From assembly GCA_022813625.1 (NCBI GenBank), contig JAKLMB010000043.1:230896-294895 (forward strand): a stretch of DNA of 64,000 nt, read 5' to 3'. Made by a program: the position numbers and the translations under genes. Shown piece after piece: positions 1 through 12,069 of this stretch (position 1 is its first letter; every line of letters starts with the position of its first letter). The stretch comes from Aaosphaeria pasadenensis. Its lineage: Eukaryota; Ascomycota; Dothideomycetes; Pleosporales. The notes beneath the pieces were generated by a model. It was given only the letters and a program-made list of their open reading frames with translations, had not been told where the DNA came from and made no database searches.

Positions 1-1299
1 GAGTATGAGGAGGTGGAGGTGGTGGTGAGGAAGTGAGCGAACAAGCAGGATGACTTAGATTTATATCTTTCCTATGAACACAATGTACATTACATGGCAT
101 ACCACTCTCCAGAAGTCGTTTCAGTGTCTGATTCTACATATTCTGGATCGCATCATACCATGCCGTTCAATGAATTCCCCTACACATAGCACTAATTGGG
201 CAAGTTTGCAACGATTAGGATGCTGCCAACACTGAGGTGCTATGAAATGAACTTCATTGTGTTCTAAAACACCTTCTTCTGGTCTGATTAGGGAGATGGG
301 GATGATGGGTGAATGCACTTGTTTGATACATTACTATGTAGTAGCCATAGTTTGTAATTGTGTGTTGTGAGTGTAGCCTATGTTCTTCGACGGCGTCTAG
401 TCGTGTTGGGTTTGTGGAGAGTATAGGTAGAGTGGTAGGCAGAGTGGTAGTGGTGTATATGTTGCGTTGCTTGTACATCTAGACGATTTGAATGGATTGG
501 CCTACTCCCCTTAGATTGAGTGAATGGAGAAGACATCAATCGAAATACAAAAGCAAGTGTTAGATTGGCGTAAATACACCTACTATGAAGCCACAGGCAA
601 TATTACCATGGCGTACGAGTGAGTACGTACAAAATGCTCCTCGTCAGTGCCGCACTTTCAACTCCTATCACCCTCTCCCAAATTCACAGTGATATAGTCG
701 AAACATTATCGCATTCCAGATATATCAGAACTCTCTACTTCTAATTCGCCCATATATTTCGCAATCTGATATCTGTTTCACGTCCGTCGATGGCGATTGG
801 CCAGCCCACCTGCCTCCTACCCAACATCAGCCGATGGATGCCGTTCGCGACATGACGACAGACAACAATTGGCTCACCCCTAAACTACGATACTCGTCCC
901 GTTCGTCCCTCGTACACTATCCAACCAGCGAGCGACCCCTCTTTTGATAGTCACCTATCTCCTCCCCCGCCGTTATAACGGCCACGGGACATCGCACGTG
1001 GTCGGTCGCCGTTTATCCTGAATCTGCTGTCGTGACTCTACCTAGCCCGATCCCCTTCGGAAAGCTAGGCTGGGCCTGGCGTGTCTCGAGGGCAATGATG
1101 TAGTTTGCGCGAATTGTTTGCGCGCGCGCGCTCGCGCCGCGACGTAGGAGAAGGCTGTGTGAGCTTGGTTTTCCTCGTGTCTAGTGGACAAGTACAAACG
1201 TCCTTCTGTCCCGAGTCTTCTGACGAGAATTGCATTTCTCTCACGGGACTTTGGATGTACTTTTTCATCTCAATAAATTTATACATGTGCATATAAGTG
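1..1299. other. Intergenic region, no gene recognised
   Basis: No open frame here resembles a known protein; the frames present are short and lack intron or start context. The first 35 bases are a GGA/GGT-rich run. A short alternating CG tract lies near 1121-1131, about 170 bases before the first gene. The last 300 bases would hold the promoter and 5' leader of the urea-carboxylase-like gene. Confidence 0.5.
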
Positions 1300-4108
1300 A
1301 TGGAGAAACTACAGACGTTGCTCATAGCGAACCGAGGCGAGGTTGCGGTACGTACCTCGCGCGGCGTTAACCCACCTACTTGCCCCCACATGTTCCTTAT
1401 TCCCGAAACGACAACCACACGCTGACATCATACATCGCAGGCCAGCATCTGCAAGACCGCAAAGAGATTGGGCGTGAAGGCCATTGCGATTTACATAGAA
1501 GAAGATCGTAGTACCCAGCATGTTTCCGAGGCTGACGATGCTGTTCTTCTGCCCGGCAGGGACGTGGCTGCGTATGCGGACGAGGAGAATTTGCTGAGGA
1601 TAGCGAGGGAGAAGAGTGTCGATGCTGTTATAACGGGGTATGAGACTCTGGCTGGGAATGCAAAATTTGCTCGTAGAGTTGTCGAGGCGGGAATGGTATG
1701 GGTTGGGCCGTCGCCGGAGTCGATAGAAGCGTTCGGTGACAAGCATGTTGCTCGAGGTCTGGCTGAGAAGGCCAACGTGCCTGTGGTCACCGGAACTGAA
1801 GGCCTGGTTGAAGATCAAGAGATGAAATGTTATCCAGAGAGTCGCCACGTCGAGGTGCAGGTGTTCGGCAATGGCAAAGGCCAGGCGATCCACTTCGGAG
1901 AGCGCGAATGTTCGATCCAAATACGACATCAGAAGATCATCGGTGAATGTCCAAGTCCGTTCGTCGAACAGCACCCAGGCTTGAGACAAAAGCTATGCGA
2001 TGCTGCTGTGCGTCTCTCCGAGTCCACGAAGTACGGGTCAGCGGGAACTGTCCAGTATCTGGTTGATGATAAGTCCGGCGACTTCTTCTTCCTGGGTGTG
2101 AAGACGCAGTTGCAGGCTGAACGTGGCGTCACAGAGCTCTGCTACGGAGTCGATCTAGTAGAGCTAATGCTGAGGCAGGCAGATGCCCAGCTAACTGGAA
2201 ATGGTGGACTCGACGCGGAGGCACTGAAAGCGATGCAACCTTCAGGACCCAGTGGAACTGCTATTGGAGTGAGCATATACGCAGAGAATTCCCTAAGAGA
2301 TCATGTTTTGTGCCCTGGCCCATTGCAGCAGGTCGAATGGAAACATGTGCCTGGTAGTCGCATCGACACTTGGGTGTCCGCCAATACTTGCATCTCGCCA
2401 TACTATTGTAAGCTCCCTTCACATTCCGATTTCTTCTCCCCCTAAAACTGACTCCAAAACCAAGCTCGAGACCCCTTAATCGCCAAAGCAATGGTCCTCC
2501 GACCGACACGCGGCGATGCGATTTCAGGACTCCACAAACTACTCACCGCATCCTCCGTCTGTGGGCCCTCGACCAATCTCGAGTTTCTCACCTCTGTTCT
2601 TCAGGACCCGAATTTCAATTACGGAAGCACATCCACGAACTTCCTCCAGTCCTTCGATTACCGTCCCTATGCTATCGATGTCGTCTCTGGAGGCGCTTTC
2701 ACATTGATCGAGGACCTTCCCGGGCGCCCGGCAGCCGGCAGTGACTATTCGCACTCTGGGCCTATGGATCCACTGGCTTTCCAGATTGCGAACATGCTTG
2801 TTGGGAATCCACGCGAGAAAGAGGGACTCGAGATCACATCGGGCGGACCGGAGCTCCGCTTCGTTGCACCGGCCGTCGTTGCGCTCTGCGGCGCGTCGAT
2901 GGAGACAACACTGGACGACCGCGACTTTCCCATGTGGACCCGCGTCAGGATCGAAGCCGGACAGACACTCAAGATAGGGGCGACCAGCAGCGGCGGATGT
3001 CGTTCGTATCTAGCTGTGTACGGCGGTTTTCCGTCCGTCGCAGTGTGCCACGGTTCCAAGTCCACCCAGATGTTCAGCGACATTGGCTTCGGACTCGGCG
3101 GATATCAAGGTCGAGCGCTCAAGTCTGGAGATCTGCTCCAAATCACTGCAGACGTACCTGCAGAGGAAACAATCGAGGCTGTTTCCATCCCCGATACCAT
3201 TCGTCCGCAGTACAATTCGCACTGGGAGATCAAGGCGATGGTGGGCCCGCACGACGAGGGATTCTTCCTGCCCGAAGACCTCGACGCGATCTACAAGGCA
3301 AAATGGAAAGTCGAGGGCAAGGCCTCGAGGTGCGAGATACGGATCGATGGACCCAGAATGAAGTGGGCGCGCAAGAACGGCGGCGAAGCGGGATGGCAAC
3401 CGGCCCATGTCTTCGAGTATGGGTCTCCGGTCGGGGTGTTGAATTGGTGGGGTGAGGGCTCCTACATCAGGGGTGTCGACGGTCCTACTTCCTATCCGTT
3501 CGTAAGTTGCACGACTGTCATCCGTGCCGAGTGGTGGAAGCTGGGGCAGATAAAGGCGGGGGATACGCTGACGTTTGTACGTGTGAGTCTGGAGGACGCA
3601 CTGAAGAAAAGGAGGAAACTCGAGGCGTTTCTCTCCGGCATCGAGCGTGCGTTGCAGGGTGCCGGGACGTTTGACAGTATCGAGAGGTTACAAGGCTCTC
3701 CTGGCTGCCATGTAGATTTCCACGATGGAGATATAGGAAAAGCGATCGTTTGGAGTAAAGAAGGTGATGGAGACACACCGAGCGTCAAATTCCGCCAGGT
3801 AACGCCTTCCTCCGTTCACGAAAAATGGTCACTACTAACCAGCGCATCAGGCAGGTGACGACTTCCTAATAGTAGAATACGGCGACGGAACCACCCTTAA
3901 TCCCAACCTTCAATACTGGGTCACCACCCTCGACACAGCCTTGCACTCCTCTTCCACTCCGTCCAACATTCGAGAAAATCTCATAACTACACAGGGATGG
4001 TCCACGACGCTCCTCATCCACTACGACGGCGCAACACTCGACCGAAACGAACTCCTCACGCACCTCCAGACCCTCGAGGCCCAACTCAGCGACAGTCGTG
4101 CGTTTTAG
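1300..4108 (+). pseudogene. Degenerate urea carboxylase (urea amidolyase-type) gene
   Basis: Four exons read as 1300-1347, 1441-2407, 2471-3798 and 3851-4108 (866 codons). The order is a biotin-carboxylase N-terminus (LLIANRGEVA), a remnant ATP-grasp/biotin-carboxylase C domain (HVEVQVFGNGKG, HFGERECSIQ), an AHS2/KipA (PxpC-like) domain from about residue 400 (HSGPMDPLAFQIANMLVG) and the start of an AHS1/KipI domain (EYGDGT, HYDGATL). Intact family members use ATP and bicarbonate to carboxylate urea on a biotin carrier. Here about 50 residues are missing between VEDQE and YPESRH, exactly where the ATP-binding lysine and glycine-rich loop should be. The usual EMNTRLQVEH motif reads GVKTQLQAER. 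The frame stops after LEAQLSDSRAF, so most of AHS1 and the biotinyl domain are absent. Introns and frame are otherwise tidy, so a shortened but expressed protein is possible. Urea carboxylation is not expected. Confidence 0.8.
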
Positions 4109-4637
4109 ATATCTTTGCCGCGAACGCCCCTGGTGTTGTTGACGTACTAATGGAGTTACCGGTGATCTTTGTTGACGTTTGGAGTCAGTATATACGAGGT
4201 GGCCTTTTCTTTTCCCTACGTGTACCTCTTTTTCTTGAGTTAGAGCTATCTCGATACAACATACCAGCGTTAAGTTACTGTTCCTTTTATTTTATCGCAA
4301 TCGAAACTTGATTTCTGAACACAAGTTACCAATTTCTCGGTCTCTCGCTAGGAAGTGGTAGGATGAGGTTGTGTGAATGGCTTTTGACTTGTCTTTTGTC
4401 TAATTGATATTTGATATACAATGATTACAACCCTCTATATCGCTCATGAGATAATAGCAACCTGACGTCTAATGTCTAATCAGCTCTAGCGATGCATTTA
4501 ATGCCTCTATGCCTCCGCCGAATCCAATCTACACTCCCTAATAGACACCACGCCATTCACGCCTCCCTCCACACTCCCATCCCTCCCCAAGCGCTGCAGG
4601 ATTACGCAAACGAGGTACAGTGAAGTAACCGGGAAGC
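4109..4637. other. Convergent 3' intergenic region
   Basis: This stretch separates the 3' ends of the urea-carboxylase-like gene (plus) and the lactate dehydrogenase gene (minus). I could not recognise the missing AHS1 C-terminus or biotinyl domain in any of the three forward frames here, which supports a real 3' truncation rather than an unseen exon. Confidence 0.5.
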
Positions 4638-7099
4638 TCAAACAGCAGGCAGATACGCAGGACGGTTCAACCCAACCCACGGCCCCCTCGGACCCACCAT
4701 CTCAGGCCGCAGGTCCTGGATCCTCGTGACGCCGATGTTGCGCATCGTGTTCGTGATTTCTTCTTGCATGACTGGTAATTTATCTCCGTTAGCTTTCTGT
4801 ATCTCCCTCTCGCAACGTCTAGGAAGGGAAAAAGGACGAAGAAAGAGAAAAAGAAGAAGGGGAAAAAACTCACTCTCCATAACCCTGTACACCCCCTCCT
4901 CCCCATGTGTCCCATTAGCATACAACACGGGCCTTCCCAGCCCCACGGCCTTCGCACCCAGCGCGAGAGCCTTGACGACGTCCGCGCCGCTGCGCACGCC
5001 GCCGTCAATCATGATCTCCGTTTTGCTGAAGAGGTCGGGCCGCAGGGCGCGGATCTCGTAGAGGACGTCGATGGGGGCGGGTGCGTAGTCGGCTTGGCGG
5101 CCGCCGTGGTTGGACTGTGAAGATTTCTGAGTTGAGTGGGGTGGGGAAGGGGGGAGGGGACGTACGAGGATGACGGCTTCGACGCCGGCGTCGACGCAGA
5201 GTTGGACGTCTTCGAGGGATTGGACGCCTTTGACTATTATGGGGAGGGTGGTGTGGCGCTGGGAATGGCGTTAGTTATGGGGTTGTCTCGATCGCTTGGA
5301 TGGGGAGGGTACGTACGCGGATGAAGCTGATGTCGTCCCATGTAAGGTTAGTGTCCTGGTACCCGCTTATCTGCTGAGACACCGAGAGAGCCTTTGAGCC
5401 TGAACCGCTTGCAGAAGAAGACGAAGAGGGTGGGGATGGAGAAGCAGTGTTCGATTTCGCCTTAGTGCGGACGTCTAGGGTGCGCTTGGATTGCCAGCAT
5501 ACGTCGACGGTGAAGACGATGGCCTTGACGCCTAGTTGTTCAACTTTGCGGAGGAGTTGCTCGGAGGCGGAGCGGTCTTTGTTGAGATAGATCTGGTGGA
5601 TTGGGGTTAGATACTCGGATGTTGCTGTGTGGTAATGGAGGGACTTCTTACCTGGAAGAAGAGGGACTGGCCATCCATGGTCGAATCTACCATCTCCTCA
5701 ATGCTGCAACTGGCATTGCACGAGATCTACGAATATTGTCAATACACGCATGACACTCCCTCCGTTCAGCCAGTCTATTACTCACCATCTGTACAATATT
5801 GCAATTGCCCGCTGCCTTGGTCAAATTGATCTCCCCGAGAGGATGACCAAGCTTCGCCATCGCAGCTGGAGAGATGAAAACCGGCATAGCCGTAGGTATG
5901 CCCAGGATGGAAGACTCAGTGGAGCCAGTGCTCGTGTCGCGAAGGATGCGTGGACGGAAGAAGTACCGTTGGAACGCATCGCGGTTTTCGAAGAAGGCTG
6001 TTCACAACACATTAGCATATATTCAACCAATCCCTACCAAAGATGCAAATTCCGAATCACAGCGTTAGGATAAGGGGATCTCACTTCTCTCCTCGTCCGC
6101 TGCGCTGCGGTAGTACGCCCAAGCGGTCTCGCTCAGCACGCGCTGGGCCCAGTGCTCGAAGTCGTTCAGCAGCAGCATGTTCTGCGCGGCAGGCATCTCC
6201 TGACGGGCCAGCTCCCGCGCGAGCTCCTCGTCCGTGACGACCTTCTCCTCCTCAGCAGGGAGGGTGTCTGGGTCGACGCGGCCGAGGAGACATTCTTCGG
6301 GGAGGGTGCCCAGTACGCCTGGTGGGTGGAGGAGATCGAATGTTTCGCTGGATTATGTACATGTGAGCAATTGATCGTGCTGGTGTTTTTGGTGCAAGAG
6401 AGTGGAAACATACGTAGCGTCCTTGCCGGCCTTTGCGAGAATCGCGTGCTCGCCACCTGGATGGATCTTGAGGAAGTCGGTCACGTCGTATACGGAGCCC
6501 TAGTGTTCCAAATTGTGAGCTGTGCCTCGATATATGAATCAGGGGAAATGGGGAGTGTTGGCTACCTTGATGATGACCCAGCAGTCGTCCGCAGAGACAT
6601 GTTTCTGGATCTCGTCGAATGATATTAAAGTCGAGTCGCTGTCGGATGTGCTTTGCTCGTCTTCGTCCTCTTCCTCGTCCTCATCTTTCTCATTATTAGT
6701 CGAGTCATTGGAGTCGTCTGAATCGTCGCGGTTCTGAGTCGCAACGCCCTGTCACAAAAAAATCAGTGTCTCTTCCACAACTGCACATCGCTTACGCGCC
6801 CGCCACATTCAACTCACCGCTGCAAGTCCCGCAATTCCAATTGAACTCGCGATAACTGTCCTCGAGCTCCTTGGGGGTGCGTGTCTACCCTCAAAGCCAT
6901 CCTCCTGCGACTTTGGCAGCGACTGGCGCTGTCGCGTCGTCGTCGAGAGCTGTCGCGAGGTGGTCCATTGCCGACATCCGGCGTTCCGTTGCCGACGCAG
7001 GGAGGTCAAACGCCGATGGCCACCAGCAGCGAAGCGCTCCTCGGTGAGGCGGAGGATGGCCTTCGAGGTGCTTAGCAGGCAAGGTCGATGCGAGAACAT
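4638..7099 (-). CDS. CYB2: L-lactate dehydrogenase (cytochrome b2), mitochondrial
   Basis: Ten exons on the minus strand: 7099-6818, 6748-6566, 6499-6414, 6347-6085, 5997-5786, 5726-5652, 5592-5317, 5258-5166, 5114-4874 and 4771-4638 (614 aa). Residues 1-80 are Arg/Ser-rich and lack clustered acids (presequence). Residues 81-94 are a short hydrophobic anchor, followed by a strongly acidic linker (about 95-133). The cytochrome b5 domain has HPGG His168 and His191 as haem ligands, 23 residues apart as in yeast. The FMN (alpha-hydroxy-acid oxidase) domain has Tyr369, Asp397, Lys469, His493 (SNHGGRQ) and Arg496. The 369-397 and 469-493 spacings equal those of yeast Cyb2. The enzyme oxidises L-lactate to pyruvate in the intermembrane space and passes electrons to cytochrome c. 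A Ser/Pro/Gly-rich insertion (about 406-435) fills the protease-sensitive loop of the family. Exon joins keep frame throughout; the acceptor at 5726 is the least certain. Confidence 0.93.
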
Positions 7100-9377
7100 G
7101 GCTGCATGTCAGTTTCTGCGCAAGCAAAGCGATGAAGTAGAGAGAAAGGTTTAGGAGTTGTTGACTTGGAAGATTTATTGAATTATGGGACATGTAGCTA
7201 TTATGTATCCGGACTGGTCGAGCTTTGAGGTCTTTTTTTCTGGAACGCCGACTGGGGGCGGAAGACGGGAAAAGAAACCCCACGGGCGGTGGCAGCCAGA
7301 TGGTGGAGAACTTGAACTGACTCGCTCCGCTTTGGGAAATTTTCCCCTACACCCACGCCCATGAGCCTATGGGAAGAGATGAAGCATAATGGAATGGGGA
7401 TAGTTTGGATTAGTAGCACTCCTGTTCCTTGCACGAGTATGGGGAGAACATGATTGTGCCGAGCAGTCGAGGAGCTTGAGGTGGGTTGGCTATGACGCAG
7501 ACTCGACTGGACCCTCCACTCGCTTTTCCTAGTCAAATCATTAGTGTGCGAGGATCGGAATCGGAGACTGTTGCACGAATTGGACTTCGTAGATATTTAA
7601 TGTTGAAGGATGAATTCATTCATTGCTGGAGCGATTGAGATGGCTGTATAGTAGAGATGGGAAGAGAGATTGTAGAACGCCATCATAGCATCCATTCCCA
7701 TTACGTCCCTTTGCTTCCTTGGTTACGGGAGTTGTAATAACGCTCGAAATTCCTCTACTGATCTCCCTTGTTGAAGCTACTCTTTATCTTCCATCTCTCT
7801 TTCTCACGATATCAGTACGGTTCGCCGAGATATCATGCAAACGAACCACGTTCCCCGGGCTGGGTGAACAACTGGGTCACGTGCCGTACTATGATCACGT
7901 GCTACACACCCATTAGGGAGGGTACTTGAGATACTTTGACGGTCAACCTATTCAATTACCCCAATTAATCATTGTTTGATCTACTATCATCGTTTGGAGG
8001 GACGGAAGTGTTCTCCAACTAAAGGCAACCAAACATGTTCACGTCGTTTCGATATGGGATCTTTATTGTGTAGAAATGGTATGCACATGCCCTATAAAGC
8101 TGTCGGTGCAGACCGGGCCTCAAAGCAATCATTAGTTCGGGTCTCACGAGATGGAGGTGGCGCTGGATGGTTTGGCTGTGCAGTTTTGGTACCAGTTCAG
8201 GTGCGTTGGCGGCGGATTTCGAAGTATGCCAACGCATCACGTCAAGCCACATGAGCTACTACATGGTATGATGCACAGGGGTAGAGACAGTTCGAATGCA
8301 TTTTAAGGTGTGCCGAAAGGAACAGAAGTGCCTGGTCTTACACCTGCGATTCACAAGGAGGGTGCGAGAGGGTTGAAACTGCCATGTATTGCGGGCTTTG
8401 TGGCGATGGATGTCAAGAATAAAATCGATAGAACGGCTGATAGTTGAAAGAAAACAGAAGAACGCATCTGGTTTGGGAATATAGGGATGGCTGTTGACCA
8501 GTGGCTGTCTATTGTATTCGGACAATGTCAGTAACCATGCACGCACATAGGGGAGTATTCGTCGGTGACGGAATTTACCACTCGATGATCCCTGGGACTG
8601 GGTATGGCTTTGCTCTCCCATAGAATCACAAATCGCTGTTGAGATTGTAACTGCGGTGAGAAGGGATTTTTCTAGATGAACTCTACGCCGAATACGTCTC
8701 GCCGTACTCGATAATCTGTCACCGATGTTGCATGTCCCAGTGTTTCGGGAAATGGGATAGCGTTTATGAGAATGAATTCTCGAAATTGCTAAGAGACCCT
8801 TGGGTTGCCTTGCCTATAGGAAGAATGTTTTGGTCTTAACCGTGGTACAGGCGCCATCGGAACAGCGAACCGCATCGCAAAAGTTTATTGGTTGTGCGCA
8901 GAATACTCTGTTGCCTCTCTCGCAACATATAGAACCATGGCCGAGGTAACAAAAATCTTTTCTGTACTCATGTGCACATAAATGTTGCACATCAACTAAC
9001 TGCGCACAGGCGTTCCGATACTCTTTACAGAGCTTTAATGGCTGGAATGAACTCCGACATCGTTGATCCACGGATATTGATTATATTATGTTTCTCTTTC
9101 ATGGAAATGATAGGACTGGATAGAAATGTGGTTACGAAATATTGGGAAATCTATGAAGTCAACGAATAGCATGACGCCCAGGTCCTCATAACCACAACCA
9201 CCTTAGATGGTATTGCATTGTGGCAAGCTATACTCCACCTTTTGGAGTCCAACCGTTTCCAGTCTCTCAGATACATAAGATGGCAGGAATTTCCTCATTT
9301 TTGCTCCTCATCACTCATTCTCCATCACATCGCAATCCCACCCACTATCACTCATCAGCTCTCATCTATCACTCATC
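7100..9377. other. Intergenic region (2.3 kb) with paired CACGTG sites
   Basis: No protein is recognisable on either strand. The 7100-7600 part holds the promoter and leader of the minus-strand lactate dehydrogenase. Two CACGTG boxes occur at 7878-7883 and 7896-7901, 18 bp apart. The 9170-9377 part leads into the secreted-protein gene and becomes pyrimidine-rich just before its ATG. Confidence 0.5.
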
Positions 9378-10429
9378 ATGAAATTGTCGCCGCTCTGCGT
9401 CACACTCGTTATGAGTGTCGCGCTCTCGGCACCTGTGCCATCATTCCCATCGCAGCCAGCTCATGGCTCCGAGGCAGTAAGTCATTTCTTTACGCATTGA
9501 AATCAACGATTAATCGACCACCTATCTTCCTGTTGGCTTCATATTAATCCTTTGAAGCTCACAAAGTTGGAGGATCCCACTTCGTGGATTGGTTGGGATG
9601 ACCCCAACGACAGTCGTTTTGTTCGTTACTGGAACGACGTGAGGACGAACCATCATCGATGGCATTTTCCACTCATGCTGACGTACAATAACAGAAAGTT
9701 GACACTGCCATCATCCACTGGGATAATAATGTAAGTACAGCCAGTGTCCACTTAACACTTCCCCTCAGTAACAGCAGATCAACCACCCGACCATCGTCGA
9801 TGACATTTTTTATTCATCCTACTAACACAACAACAGTATGGGAAACGCTCGGTGCCTGTAGTAGACCCATCCATAGATATGAAGCGTTTCGTGCCTGTAA
9901 CGCCATCCAATGCGGAGGTCTCAAGCAATGCCACGGCTGGAGCCAACGCCGACCTTCCAAAGTACAATTCCCACATCACGAATGCCGACGAGAAGAAGGT
10001 ACGCATTCCATTGCAAAACTTCATTTCTGTTCTCTTTTGTCCGCTAACCGCTTATCCTAGATCGCTCTCAAAAACCATTCTGCAATCATCCGGCTCCCCT
10101 GCCCAGCCATCTGCGACAAGCTCGCAGCGCGGTCACGATCCTTCAATCCCAAGAAGTGCCGCACCCTATGCTACAGGAGCGAGAGCGACCGACAGCAGCC
10201 GCAGAAGAAGAAGATGACCAAGCGCCTCTTTAACAATTGGGTGAGTCACAATCCATCCATCCATCATTCCCTTCGCTCCCGTATGAATATTCATTTGCTA
10301 ATCTGTTCCGAGTAGTTTTGGGATGCGTTGGGAGCATGGTTTGGTTATGATTTTGACCAGACTATGCCTATGCTTGACGGTCAACCGGAATGGGTCGACC
10401 GTGATCCCATTCATTGGGGCTTCCAATAG
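9378..10429 (+). CDS. Small secreted protein, unknown function
   Basis: Six exons, all joined in phase 0: 9378-9476, 9558-9638, 9695-9730, 9837-9998, 10061-10240 and 10316-10429, giving about 223 aa. The second exon could instead begin at 9567. The first 18 residues (MKLSPLCVTLVMSVALSA) are a clear signal peptide. The mature part is Trp-rich (SWIGWDD, IHWDNN, NNWFWDALGAWFGY) and has four cysteines in a CxxxC-x16-CxxxC pattern near residues 138-162. It also has dibasic Lys-Arg sites (YGKR, DMKR, MTKR) that a Kex2-type protease could cut in the secretory path. There is no domain I recognise. It could be an effector-like protein, a processed peptide precursor or a cell-wall protein. The tidy introns with good GTAAGT/GTACGC donors argue that it is a real gene. 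Confidence 0.72.
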
Positions 10430-10908
10430 ATAGCCGTCGTCCCAACGGACGCACCGGCCACCGGCGGGCTGTGCTGTTGGATTTACACATCTAGTGCAAG
10501 GTTGATCAACTGGTTGCATTCTTCTGGATTAGATAGGTTGATGGACGACCGGCCTCTTGGTACTTGGTACTAGGCATCATTCGTAGAACCCATGGACTGG
10601 GAATGGATGATCCTTTGCATTGACTAGTTGGTAGTAACTAAGTCTTCTATACTGCTATTTAGTGCTTTGAGGTTCATTTCGCAAAGTGTTGTCTTCGTGT
10701 TCTTGCCTTGTCTCTGTGTGCTCAATCCACACTTCAAATACTGTTGCTTCACTTTTGAGGCGCGATCCAGGGTTTTGTTTGACGCGCCTCGTCCCAGTGA
10801 TTTCGAAAGTAGATATCGTGGTTACCATTTTGTAGCCCCATATCAAACGCCCGTCCTTCAGTTCTGTAGCCTCAGTTTCCTAATGAGCCTTTACATCCAC
10901 CCACCACC
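10430..10908. other. Convergent 3' intergenic region
   Basis: This lies between the 3' ends of the secreted-protein gene (plus) and the GDSL esterase gene (minus). Forward frames here are open but do not look like protein. I see nothing beyond presumed 3' untranslated sequence. Confidence 0.4.
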
Positions 10909-12069
10909 TCAGATTGCACTTCTCATCCACAATACTACCAAGTGCCCCACCGCAAAGCACATCCACGTCGACATCGAAATCGCCGAAAACCTACTCGACG
11001 ATCCATTTCGAGAAGGCCTTGAGGAAGATCGATCAGCCGTCAACACCTCGTTACCACGGAGCTGTGCCGCGATCTCAGCAGCCATCGCCCTGTGGATCGG
11101 CGGCGTCGGATGCAGTGCGTCAAGCCAGAAGAACTCCCTCTGCGGGCGACCGCAATCATCGCTTTCCTCATCCTCATTGTACGTTCGCCTGTTATCAATA
11201 ATCAGTGCTTCATTCTACAGAGTGGGGAAATTGCAGCAAACGTACCTCGAGTAAGCAGGGCAGGACCCCGTGGTGTTTCTGTAGCCCGTAGTCTCTGTTC
11301 TACTCTGTGGATCATCTAACACCTCGTTGTATAGAGAGTACGTGTCGAGCAGATAGACGGCAATGTCTTCGTGTTTCTGGACCATCCCGCTCGCCATGTC
11401 CATAATGCGTCCATTGAAATCTTCCACGGACTCTTTGTTCCGCGCGACGTTGCGATCGCCCTCCGCGACTGTGAACGGCGCGCGGTGGATTGGGGGAACG
11501 TTCATGATGAGGAAGTTGCGCGCGCCTGCCCGGTACAGTTTCTCCATGTATTTGGTGTAGGTGTCTGAGATGAGTGCGGCGTACTCTGTGCGGTTGTCCA
11601 TTTTGTAGAAGAAGTTGACGTCGTTTATGCCGAAGAAGGTGGCGAAGAGCGTGTTGTCAGGACGCCAGGTCGTCAGGTTCACGTTGTTCTCGGCGTAGAA
11701 GGGGAGGAAGAAACGATCTACCTGGTGGTCGAATGGCCGGAATATGCTCTCTGAGCCGAAGCTGTCGATGCTGGCGCCGCCCCTGGCGAAGTTGTAGGTC
11801 GACACGTAGGAGTCGTTGTAGTTAAGTGTGAGGAAGTCGATCCAGTTTCGTCCGTTTGAGAAAGTACGGCCAGGAAATGCTGGGTTTCCAAATGCGTTCG
11901 ATGGGTTTGGTTGTGTTCCGTTTGGTTCGAAGCCGGTTGCCGTGTAAGAGTCGCCAAAGACGAAGATGTTGTCTATTTCATCCCAGCCCCTCCATTGTGA
12001 CGCCGATTGCGCAAAAGTTCCAGCGAAAAAGCAGAAAGTAAAGAACGAACGGCTCCAAAATGCCAGCAT
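10909..12069 (-). CDS. Secreted GDSL-type esterase (CE16-like)
   Basis: Two exons, 12069-11246 and 11188-10909 (367 aa), joined AG|G across a 57-bp intron. A signal peptide (about residues 1-20, SFFTFCFFAGTFAQ) precedes the block I motif FVFGDSYT with the catalytic Ser. Later blocks are NFARGGAS, FFGINDVNFF (block III Gly/Asn) and WLDALHPTPPIHRAMA with the catalytic Asp and His. This is the arrangement of fungal SGNH/GDSL esterases of carbohydrate-esterase family 16, which remove acetyl groups from xylo- or other oligosaccharides outside the cell. Several N-x-S/T sites fit secretion. The last 60 residues (Ser/Arg-rich, then a hydrophobic end) go past the usual C-terminus and may include read-through of a missed intron, so the end is less certain than the core. 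The exact substrate cannot be told. Confidence 0.85.
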
